A DNA stretch of 5,563 nucleotides from Pontimonas sp. (GTDB taxonomy: Bacteria > Actinomycetota > Actinomycetes > Actinomycetales > Microbacteriaceae), in assembly GCA_021741945.1 (NCBI GenBank), contig JAIOWV010000085.1, forward strand, positions 1 through 5,563, written 5' to 3'. The position numbers and the translations under genes were made by a program. Under the pieces are notes generated by a model. That model saw nothing but the letters and a program-made list of their open reading frames with translations, was not told the origin of the DNA and did not search any database. This document shows, one piece after another, positions 1-5,563 of the stretch. How positions within the stretch are numbered: position 1 is the first letter of the stretch; every line of letters starts with the position of its first letter.

Positions 1-1
1 A

Positions 2-709
2 GGCACCTCGGTGCCCATGAGTCGCCTGCGCAAGGTCATCGCCGAGCGCGCCGTGGCCTCCATGCAGCAGACCGCACAGCTCACGAGCGTCGTTGAGGTG
101 GATGTCACCGAAATCGCCGAATTGCGCACGGCAGTCAAGGACCAGTTCGCCGCAGCAACGGGCGTCAAGTTGAGCTTCCTGCCCTTCTTCGTCAAGGCTG
201 CAGCCGAGGCTCTGCAGGTGTTCCCGATCATCAACGCGGTCGTGGATGGCGAGAACATCGTGTACCCGGCGACCGAGAACATCTCGATCGCCGTTGACAC
301 CGAACGTGGTTTGCTCACCCCGGTCCTCAAGTCAGCCGGTGGCATGAACATCGCCCAGGTTGCTTCAGCGATTTCTGATTTGGCCGAGCGGACCCGCACC
401 AACCAACTGAGCCCCGATGAGCTCGCTGGCGGCACATTCACCCTGACCAACACGGGCTCCAGAGGGGCGCTCTTTGACACCCCGGTGGTCTTCCTCCCGC
501 AGGTCGCCATTCTTGGCACCGGAATCGTTCAGAAGAAGCCTGTCGTTGTGACCCACAACGGGGATGACTCGATTGCTATTCGCCAGATGGTTTACCTGGC
601 ACTGTCTTACGACCACCGCATCGTCGATGGCGCAGACGCCGCCAGGTTCCTCACCATGGTGAAGGACCGCCTCGAGGCCGGCGTGTTCGACGGCGATCTA
701 GGAATTTAG
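2..709 (+). CDS. sucB: Dihydrolipoamide acyltransferase (E2) of 2-oxo acid dehydrogenase complex, C-terminal catalytic domain, 5' partial
   Basis: This is the E2 core of a pyruvate/2-oxoglutarate dehydrogenase complex, which moves an acyl group from lipoyl-lysine to coenzyme A in the cytoplasm. The frame is open to the left edge: residues GTS precede VPMSRLRK, the usual linker entering the catalytic domain. The GTG at 11 is therefore internal and not a start. The 235 visible residues cover the whole catalytic domain. They include DTERGLLTPVL, the FTLTNTGSRGALFDTP segment typical of actinobacterial E2, and the active-site motif DHRIVDG near the end (His205 and Asp209, counting from base 2). 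Lipoyl and E3-binding domains would lie outside the window. Actinobacterial homologues are called SucB or DlaT; in M. tuberculosis this protein serves pyruvate dehydrogenase, so substrate choice cannot be settled here. It probably shares a transcript with the DUF4191 gene 23 bases downstream. Confidence 0.93.
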   Translation, partial: GTSVPMSRLRKVIAERAVASMQQTAQLTSVVEVDVTEIAELRTAVKDQFAAATGVKLSFLPFFVKAAAEALQVFPIINAVVDGENIVYPATENISIAVDTERGLLTPVLKSAGGMNIAQVASAISDLAERTRTNQLSPDELAGGTFTLTNTGSRGALFDTPVVFLPQVAILGTGIVQKKPVVVTHNGDDSIAIRQMVYLALSYDHRIVDGADAARFLTMVKDRLEAGVFDGDLGI

Positions 710-732
710 GGTTCAGAAACCGAGGGTTAGAC

Positions 733-1440
733 ATGGCAAAGAAGAACGCATCGACAACTAAAGAGCCGGGCCGAGTCAAGCAACTGTGGCAAATCTTCGT
801 AATGACGAAGAAAACTGACAAAGCCCTGATTCCTCTCTTGATCCTAACTCTCGTCGCACCCCTCGCAGCGGGTATTGGTGCCGCAATCTGGATTTCAGCG
901 GGCAGCATTTTGACCCTGATTCTCTACATCGTCACCGGTCTGATGCTCTCGATCTTGCTGACACTGGTGGTGCTGGGCAATCGAGCCGAGCGCACTGCTT
1001 ACCAGCAGATTTCTGGCCAGCCAGGCGCCGTCGGCGCAGTGCTTCGCAGCACCCTGCGAAGGGTTTGGCAGGCGAGCGAATTCCCTGTGGCCGTCAACCC
1101 GAAGACCCAAGAGGCCGTCTATCGTGCGGTAGGGAAGCCAGGGGTTGTTTTGATTGCTGAGGGCCCCCAGTCCAAGACCAAAAAGATGCTCGAAGACGAA
1201 CGTCGTGCCGTGCTTCGCGCTGTCCCGGACATTCCTGTCCACTACGTGTTCGTGGGACCAGACGCGGATGCCACTCCCCTTCACAAGCTCAGCAAGAAGA
1301 TGCGCTCCTTCAAGAATTCGTTGCGCAAGGCCGAGGTCTTAGCGGTATCACACCGCCTCAATTCGCTCTCTCGCGGTGGGAGCCTGCCGATTCCCAAGGG
1401 CATGGACCCCTTGAAGGCCAGAGCGCAACGCCCCCGCTAG
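733..1440 (+). CDS. DUF4191 family membrane protein of unknown function
   Basis: This 235-residue protein has the architecture of the actinobacterial DUF4191 family (Rv2219-like), and its length is normal for that family. A short basic N-terminus (about residues 1-30) precedes two hydrophobic segments, about 31-53 and 57-82, joined by a very short turn, so a membrane hairpin is expected. A soluble basic C-terminal domain follows. It contains NRAERTAYQQISGQPGAVGAVL, the strand VVLIAEGP (138-145) followed by a basic helix (about 147-165), and a C-terminal SLPIPKGMDP. No catalytic motif is recognisable and no function is assigned to the family. The start is ATG 733, with GAGGG at 722-726 six bases upstream. 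The gene follows sucB closely and converges on the RDD gene. It is conserved beside glnA in actinobacteria, but that synteny alone does not show a role in nitrogen metabolism. Confidence 0.88.
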   Translation: MAKKNASTTKEPGRVKQLWQIFVMTKKTDKALIPLLILTLVAPLAAGIGAAIWISAGSILTLILYIVTGLMLSILLTLVVLGNRAERTAYQQISGQPGAVGAVLRSTLRRVWQASEFPVAVNPKTQEAVYRAVGKPGVVLIAEGPQSKTKKMLEDERRAVLRAVPDIPVHYVFVGPDADATPLHKLSKKMRSFKNSLRKAEVLAVSHRLNSLSRGGSLPIPKGMDPLKARAQRPR

Positions 1441-1458
1441 AGGCGCGACGAGCTAGCG
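1435..1458. terminator. Small inverted repeat spanning both convergent stop codons
   Basis: CGCTAG (1435-1440) and CTAGCG (1453-1458) are perfect inverted repeats around a 12-base loop. The arms contain the TAG stop of the DUF4191 gene and, on the other strand, the TAG stop of the RDD gene. The stem is only six pairs and has no T-run on either side, so it is at best a weak bidirectional terminator. It could also be chance. Confidence 0.25.
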
Positions 1459-1872
1459 ACGAACGAGGATGGTCCCGACCAATCGGTCGTGTCCTCCCCG
1501 CATATCGTCATCAGTGAGTATTGCCGGCAGCACAGCGGCAACCAAGAGCGGTCGCACCAGTGGCGCCACAATGCCAGGCGCCCCACCTTTGATGGGTGCG
1601 ATACGGATACCCGTAATCAGATGCCCTGGGGTTCCAGCCAGCACAAGACCCCCGAGCATCGACAGGCCGACGAAGACCGCCAAGGTCGGCAGCGCGCGGT
1701 AGTCAAAAAACACCACAGACACTCCAACAGCGATACCCCAGTCGATGGCCAAGCCAAGCGCCCGACGAAGGTACGTCGGCGTCGAGCGGGGGCCATCTAG
1801 AGGCAATCCGAATCGCTTGCCTGGCCAGTAGTTGGGGTCATCGCTCTCCACCTCGCCAGTGTATGGCGCCAC
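1453..1872 (-). CDS. RDD family integral membrane protein
   Basis: A small RDD-domain membrane protein of the type found next to glnA in actinobacteria (Rv2219A-like); its transported substrate, if any, is unknown. From GTG 1872 it has 139 residues. The family block WPGKRFGLP is at 16-24, then the arginine pair RR (36-37) and Asp44 of the first RDD helix. GTPGHLITGIRI starts at 80 and the closing GGHDRLVGTILVRR contains His128-Asp129-Arg130. Hydrophobic segments lie at about 39-57, 60-79 and 100-119. The start is uncertain. The frame stays open to GTG 1935/1932, giving up to 160 residues, but that extension would run through the GlnR-type operator and -10 of glnA. It also lacks residues I recognise as conserved. 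GTG 1872 and GTG 1851 are alternatives, and none has a strong ribosome binding site. The gene is divergent from glnA and convergent with the DUF4191 gene. Confidence 0.85.
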   Translation of the reverse strand: MAPYTGEVESDDPNYWPGKRFGLPLDGPRSTPTYLRRALGLAIDWGIAVGVSVVFFDYRALPTLAVFVGLSMLGGLVLAGTPGHLITGIRIAPIKGGAPGIVAPLVRPLLVAAVLPAILTDDDMRGGHDRLVGTILVRR

Positions 1873-1888
1873 ATAACTCGGCTGGGGT

Positions 1889-1926
1889 GTAACACGACCG
1901 AAACATTGCGGATATGGCAAAGAAAC
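1889..1926 (+). promoter_or_regulatory. GlnR-type operator upstream of glnA
   Basis: Four 5-base boxes are spaced by exactly six bases each: GTAAC (1889-1893), GAAAC (1900-1904), GATAT (1911-1915) and GAAAC (1922-1926). The actinobacterial GlnR consensus, as described in Streptomyces, is gTnAC-n6-GaAAC-n6-GTnAC-n6-GaAAC. Boxes 1, 2 and 4 match fully; box 3 keeps the G and the A but differs at two positions. GlnR is the OmpR-type response regulator of nitrogen genes, and glnA is its best-known target. The site ends 73 bases before the glnA ATG. Binding by GlnR in this organism is inferred, since no glnR gene is in the window. Confidence 0.75.
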
Positions 1927-1936
1927 TGTCACCACA

Positions 1937-1942
1937 TAGCCT
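1937..1942 (+). promoter_or_regulatory. Candidate -10 element of the glnA promoter
   Basis: TAGCCT fits the loose TAnnnT pattern of an actinobacterial -10 and lies 11 bases after the last GlnR box. No good -35 hexamer sits at the right distance; TGGCAA (1915-1920) is a poor match inside the operator. A weak -35 covered by an activator site is common for activated promoters. With a start point near 1949, the operator would be centred about 41 bases upstream. This is a guess based on position. Confidence 0.3.
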
Positions 1943-1986
1943 GAAGGCGCGTTGAAACCTCAGCGCACCCCATCCCACGAAAAATC

Positions 1987-1991
1987 AGGAG
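1987..1991 (+). promoter_or_regulatory. Ribosome binding site that fixes the glnA start
   Basis: AGGAG sits eight bases before ATG 2000, an ideal Shine-Dalgarno position. It supports the ATG over the upstream in-frame TTG at 1952, which would add 16 residues that resemble no GlnA N-terminus. Confidence 0.85.
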
Positions 1992-1999
1992 CCACCAGC

Positions 2000-3424
2000 A
2001 TGTTTAAGAACTCCTCTGAGGTTCTCAAATACATCAAAGATAACGACGTCAAGTTCCTTGACATTCGTTTCACCGACCTCCCCGGCGTGCAGCAGCACTT
2101 CAACATTCCGGCTAAGTCCGTCGACGAGGAGTTCTTCACCGTCGGCCAGCTTTTTGATGGTTCATCCATCCGAGGTTTCCAGCAGATTCACGAATCAGAC
2201 CTTCAGCTGATTCCCGACGTCACCACCGCGTACGTCGACCCATTCCGCGATGAGAAGACCCTGATCATGGTCTTCGACATCTACAACCCCCGTAACGGCG
2301 AAATTTACAGCCGTGACCCCCGTCAGGTTGCGCACAAGGCTGAGAAGTACTTGGCCTCGACTGGCATTGCTGACACGGCATTTTTTGCCCCCGAAGCCGA
2401 GTTCTTCATCTTCGATGACGTCCGCTACGAAGTTCGCCAGAACAAGAGCTTCTACGAGGTTGACTCGATTGAGGGCGCATGGAACACCGGGCGTCACGAG
2501 GAGGGTGGCAACCTTGCCAACAAGACCCCCTACAAGGGCGGCTACTTCCCCGTCAGCCCGATCGACCACATCGCAGATCTGCGTGATGACATCTGCCTCA
2601 AGCTCGACGACGCTGGTCTCATCGTGGAACGCTCCCACCACGAGGTCGGCACCGCCGGCCAAGCGGAAATCAACTACCGCTTCAACACGATGGTGAAGGC
2701 TGCAGATGACATTCTGAAGTTCAAGTACATCGTCAAGAACACCGCACTCCAGTGGGGCAAGACGGCCACCTTCATGCCTAAGCCCCTCATGGGTGACAAC
2801 GGTTCAGGTATGCACACCCACCAGTCGCTCTGGAGCGATGGGAAGCCCCTGTTCTATGACGAGGCCGGCTACGGCGGGCTCAGCGACATTGCTCGCTGGT
2901 ACATCGGTGGAATCCTCGCCCACGCGCCAGCTCTGCTCGCCTTCACGAACCCCAGCATCAACAGCTTCCACCGCTTGGTGCCAGGCTTCGAGGCCCCCGT
3001 CAACCTGGTGTACTCGGCTGGAAACCGTTCCGCGGCCATCCGTATCCCGATCACAGGTACCAACCCCAAGGCTAAGCGCATCGAGTTCCGCGCGCCGGAC
3101 GCTTCGGGTAACCCTTACCTGGCCTTCGCTGCTCAGATGATGGCAGGCCTGGATGGTATCCAAAACAAGATTGAGCCCCACGAGCCCGTGGATAAGGACC
3201 TCTATGAGCTTCCCCCGGAGGAAGCAAAGGCCATTCCTCAGCTCCCCGGCTCTCTCGAAGCAGCGCTCGCAGCACTGGAGGCAGACCACGCCTTCTTGCT
3301 CAAGGGTGGTGTCTTCACCGAAGATCTGATCGAAACCTGGGTAGCGTTCAAGCGCGAACACGAGATTGCGCCGATGGCGCAGCGTCCTCACCCGTTCGAG
3401 TACGAGCTCTACTACAGCGTCTAG
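2000..3424 (+). CDS. glnA: Glutamine synthetase, type I (class I-beta, GlnA1-like)
   Basis: This enzyme makes glutamine from glutamate, ammonia and ATP in the cytoplasm, as a dodecamer. Its 474 residues match the usual length (M. tuberculosis GlnA1 has 478) and the similarity to that protein is high throughout. Recognisable elements are FDGSSIRGF with Asp53, metal ligands Glu132 and Glu134 in APEAEFFIFD, HHEVG with Glu215 followed by GQAEINY with Glu223, NGSGMHTHQS with His272, and the flap glutamate Glu331 in VPGFEAPVNLVYS followed by NRSAAIRIP. The adenylylation segment KDLYELPPEE is intact and its Tyr402 corresponds to Tyr406 of M. tuberculosis GlnA1, which marks the GlnE-controlled class. 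The ATG at 2000 is chosen because of AGGAG eight bases upstream and the homologous N-terminus. A GlnR-type operator lies upstream, and the modifying enzyme GlnE is the convergent neighbour. Confidence 0.98.
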   Translation: MFKNSSEVLKYIKDNDVKFLDIRFTDLPGVQQHFNIPAKSVDEEFFTVGQLFDGSSIRGFQQIHESDLQLIPDVTTAYVDPFRDEKTLIMVFDIYNPRNGEIYSRDPRQVAHKAEKYLASTGIADTAFFAPEAEFFIFDDVRYEVRQNKSFYEVDSIEGAWNTGRHEEGGNLANKTPYKGGYFPVSPIDHIADLRDDICLKLDDAGLIVERSHHEVGTAGQAEINYRFNTMVKAADDILKFKYIVKNTALQWGKTATFMPKPLMGDNGSGMHTHQSLWSDGKPLFYDEAGYGGLSDIARWYIGGILAHAPALLAFTNPSINSFHRLVPGFEAPVNLVYSAGNRSAAIRIPITGTNPKAKRIEFRAPDASGNPYLAFAAQMMAGLDGIQNKIEPHEPVDKDLYELPPEEAKAIPQLPGSLEAALAALEADHAFLLKGGVFTEDLIETWVAFKREHEIAPMAQRPHPFEYELYYSV

Positions 3425-3436
3425 ATCACCTCGACT

Positions 3437-3470
3437 CTGGTGGGTCCTATCGTGGGATGGGGCCCACCAG
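3437..3470. terminator. Bidirectional hairpin terminator between glnA and glnE
   Basis: An 11-bp stem joins 3437-3447 (CTGGTGGGTCC) to 3460-3470 (GGGCCCACCAG), with one T-G mismatch that is a wobble pair in the plus-strand RNA, around a 12-base loop. It starts 12 bases after the glnA stop and ends five bases beyond the glnE stop on the other strand. On the plus strand a run of five T (3486-3490) follows after 15 bases, inside the glnE 3' end. There is no adjacent U-tract on either strand, as is common in actinobacterial terminators. Confidence 0.65.
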
Positions 3471-3475
3471 TGCCG

Positions 3476-5563
3476 TTAAGGGGTGTTTTTCTTTCCGTAG
3501 AAAACGCGCTCGAAGACCGCTCTGGCGTGGCGGGTCACCCTGAGATACTCCTCATCGAGCGCCGTGGCGCTCCCCGGCGGATAGCCCATGAGCCTGGCTG
3601 CGCCCTCAAGGGTTTCTCGATCGACGGGTAACACGTCGGTGGCTCTGGCGCCAAAGAGCGTGAGTGCGGTTCGAACACGCGACGCCATCAGCCATGCTTC
3701 GCGGAGGTCCACCGCGTCCGCGGTGCTCACAATTCCCTCCTGCTCCAAAATGCCAAGCGCAAGCAACGTCGATGGTGTTCTCAGCCCCTCTATCCGGCGT
3801 CCGTGCTGAAGCTGCAGCAGCTGAACGGCCCATTCGACATCGCTCAGTGAGCCACGGCCAAGCTTCAGATGCCTCGTAGCATCGGCGCCCTGCGGAAGGC
3901 GCTCGGACTCCACCCGCGCCTTGATCCGGCGAATCTCGCGTGCTTCAGTCTCACCAAAGGTCTCCGGGTATCGCACCGTGTTCGCCATTGCCATGAAGTC
4001 GTTCCGTAGCGCGTCCTCCCCCACAACATCTCTGGCACGCAGGAGCGCTTGAGCCTCCCAACCCAACGCCCACCGCTCGTAGTACTGGTGGTAGGCATCA
4101 AGACTGCGCACTAGCGGTCCGTTCTTGCCCTCCGGCCGTAATCCAGCGTCTAAGTCGACAGGGAAAAGGACGTCCTCGCTCAGGCGAGTGATGTCCTTCA
4201 CAATCTTGGAGGCAACCTCCATTGCCTGATCCCCTGCGCCCGCATCCCGGAACACGTAGAGCACATCAAGGTCACTGCCAAACCCCAGTTCTGAACCACC
4301 GAAGCGCCCCATCCCGATAATCGCAAATTCGACGCCGGCAGAGTCTCTGCGCGCAATCTGGCATATCCCCTCAAGAAATACTTCAGCGAGCTGACTCATG
4401 GCCACTCCCACCGCACCGATGTCAATAACACCAACCATGCTGCCAAGCGCAATTCTCAGAAGCTCCCGCCGGCGAAGCTGGCGCAGTGCGCTGCTCGCCC
4501 CTGACTCGTCGCTCGCATGCCTCTCGAGGGTTGCGCGGACTTCGTCGCGCAAGGACTCGATATCCCTCGGCACCAAGTCCTCGTCGCTATCGAGCCAGGC
4601 GGCTCCCTCAGGAATGCGACCCAGCAGTGCTGAGACATACCTGCTTGTTGAGAGCACGCCGGTGAGCCGGTTGGCAGCACCGGAGGAATCCCGCAGCATC
4701 CGCAGAAACCAGTGGGTCTCCCCCAAATCATCACTCAGTGTTCTAAACGCTAAGAGCCCGCCGTCTGGATCTGTGCCCTCGGAGAGCCACGACAGCAGGA
4801 CCGGGAGCAGGGTTCGTTGGATCGCAGCCCGTCGCGAGACGCCTTGGGTGAGTGCGCTGATGTGGTGGAGTGCGCCCTCAGGATTGCGAAAACCAGAGGC
4901 CTGCAGACGCAAGGACGCCTGCTCGCTGGTCAGCTCGACCCCCGCGGTAGCAAGCCCCGCGACCGCAGAGAGCAAAGGGCGATAGAACAGCTTCTCGTGG
5001 AGGCTTCGTACCGAGCGTTGGATCCCGCGCCAATGGGCAACCACATCATCAGCAGTGTCTGCCAACTTGGTGGAACGCGCCAGAACCCGAACTGCACTCT
5101 CGTCACGGGGCATCAAGTGGGTTCGCTCCAGTTTGGAGAGCTGAATACGGTGCTCGAGCAAACGCAGGGTCCGATACGCAAGATCAAACTCGGCTGCTTC
5201 GCTCCTTCCCACATAGCCGGCCTGGGAGAGCGCGCGCAGTGCCCCCAGCGTGTCCGGAAGGCGGACGCTCTCGTCGTTGACGCCATGGACCAACTGGAGG
5301 AGTTGAATCGTGAATTCAATGTCCCGTAGTCCACCCGGTCCAAGCTTGATCTGGAAGTCCACGTCCTCGGGTGGGATATTCGCCGTCACCCGCTCACGCA
5401 TCCGCTGAACCTGCTCAACAAAACCCGGACGCTGTGAGGCCGCCCAAATCATCGGCTCGAGAGCGCTGCGATAGCGCTCTCCCAGATCCCTGTCCCCCGC
5501 CAGAGGGCGGGCCTTAATGAGTGCTTGGAACTCCCAATCGCTGGCCCACCGCTGGTAGTAGGC
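3476..5563 (-). CDS. glnE: Bifunctional glutamine synthetase adenylyltransferase/adenylyl-removing enzyme, 5' partial
   Basis: GlnE controls glutamine synthetase by adding AMP to, and removing it from, the conserved tyrosine of GlnA (Tyr402 of the neighbouring product). The frame runs to the right edge: 37 codons lie above the first in-window ATG (5452) and encode AYYQRWASDWEFQALIKARP, a GlnE motif, so that ATG is not the start. About 695 residues are visible; full actinobacterial GlnE is near 1000. The protein is a tandem duplication. The first half ends with KLGPGGLRDIE (5315-5347). After a helical linker, the C-terminal nucleotidyltransferase domain carries IIGMGRFGGSELGFGSDLDV, whose GSDLD motif is at 4265-4279. 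Next come a second YYERWALGWEAQALLRARD and KLGRGSLSDVE (3833-3865). The N-terminal adenylyl-removing GSD motif lies outside the window. No frameshift or missing key residue is seen. The gene converges on glnA, as in M. tuberculosis (Rv2220/Rv2221c). Confidence 0.97.
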   Translation of the reverse strand, partial: AYYQRWASDWEFQALIKARPLAGDRDLGERYRSALEPMIWAASQRPGFVEQVQRMRERVTANIPPEDVDFQIKLGPGGLRDIEFTIQLLQLVHGVNDESVRLPDTLGALRALSQAGYVGRSEAAEFDLAYRTLRLLEHRIQLSKLERTHLMPRDESAVRVLARSTKLADTADDVVAHWRGIQRSVRSLHEKLFYRPLLSAVAGLATAGVELTSEQASLRLQASGFRNPEGALHHISALTQGVSRRAAIQRTLLPVLLSWLSEGTDPDGGLLAFRTLSDDLGETHWFLRMLRDSSGAANRLTGVLSTSRYVSALLGRIPEGAAWLDSDEDLVPRDIESLRDEVRATLERHASDESGASSALRQLRRRELLRIALGSMVGVIDIGAVGVAMSQLAEVFLEGICQIARRDSAGVEFAIIGMGRFGGSELGFGSDLDVLYVFRDAGAGDQAMEVASKIVKDITRLSEDVLFPVDLDAGLRPEGKNGPLVRSLDAYHQYYERWALGWEAQALLRARDVVGEDALRNDFMAMANTVRYPETFGETEAREIRRIKARVESERLPQGADATRHLKLGRGSLSDVEWAVQLLQLQHGRRIEGLRTPSTLLALGILEQEGIVSTADAVDLREAWLMASRVRTALTLFGARATDVLPVDRETLEGAARLMGYPPGSATALDEEYLRVTRHARAVFERVFYGKKNTP

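Noticed and set aside
11..19. GTG 11 or ATG 17 as the start of the E2 gene
   Set aside because: The frame is open to the left edge, and the residues before GTG 11 continue the normal E2 linker. A start here would leave a protein without lipoyl and subunit-binding domains.
1928..1958. Further GlnR-like boxes: GTCAC (1928-1932) and GAAAC (1954-1958)
   Set aside because: They match single boxes but their spacing (21 bases between them) and phase relative to the main operator do not fit the 6-base pattern, so they are probably chance.
1952..1999. In-frame N-terminal extension of glnA from TTG 1952
   Set aside because: The ATG at 2000 has AGGAG eight bases upstream and begins the sequence that matches GlnA N-termini. 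The extension has no matching ribosome binding site and would start inside the promoter region.
3709..3726. Short inverted repeat CACCGC/GCGGTG with a 4-base loop
   Set aside because: It lies inside conserved glnE coding sequence and is of a size expected by chance in GC-rich DNA.
4398..4985. 195-residue plus-strand open frame opposite glnE
   Set aside because: It is a Ser/Arg/Pro-rich antisense shadow of a well-supported gene, with no recognisable domain. The same holds for the frames at 2804-3391 (-), 2195-2662 (-) and 4817-5329 (+).
5450..5452. ATG 5452 as the start of glnE
   Set aside because: The 37 codons above it are open and encode a conserved GlnE motif (YYQRW...EFQALIKARP), so the gene continues past the right edge.

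Overview
This window is a housekeeping, nitrogen- and carbon-metabolism segment of an actinobacterial chromosome. The evidence is gene content and order: a SucB/DlaT-type E2 acyltransferase, a DUF4191 membrane protein, a short RDD-family membrane protein, a class I-beta glutamine synthetase (GlnA1 type) and the GlnE adenylyltransferase. The proteins closely resemble the Mycobacterium tuberculosis set Rv2215 to Rv2221c as I remember it. The moderately high GC with many A/T-ending codons would suit a lower-GC actinobacterium such as a Microbacteriaceae relative, but that placement is inference.

Layout: bases 1-709 (+) hold the C-terminal catalytic domain of the E2 component, cut by the left edge. 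After 23 bases comes the DUF4191 gene (733-1440, +), probably in the same transcript. The RDD gene (about 1453-1872, -) converges on it with only 12 bases between the stop codons. The divergent gap between the RDD gene and glnA (about 1873-1999) carries a well-formed GlnR-type operator (1889-1926), a weak -10 candidate and a clear ribosome binding site for glnA (2000-3424, +). glnE (3476 to beyond 5563, -) converges on glnA across a 51-base gap holding an 11-bp hairpin that probably stops transcription from both sides. About 695 GlnE residues are visible; its N-terminal part lies outside the window.

How the genes work together: GlnA makes glutamine from glutamate, ammonia and ATP. GlnE is its neighbouring post-translational regulator, which adenylylates and de-adenylylates a tyrosine seen here as Tyr402. 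The operator suggests a second, transcriptional layer of nitrogen control through GlnR. The E2 protein belongs to the pyruvate/2-oxoglutarate dehydrogenase complexes, which control the 2-oxoglutarate branch point feeding glutamate.

I found no mobile element, CRISPR array, RNA gene or undescribed system. The points most worth a second look are the GlnR operator, its overlap with the longest possible RDD reading frame, and the absence of lipB-lipA between the E2 gene and the DUF4191 gene together with the reversed RDD gene.
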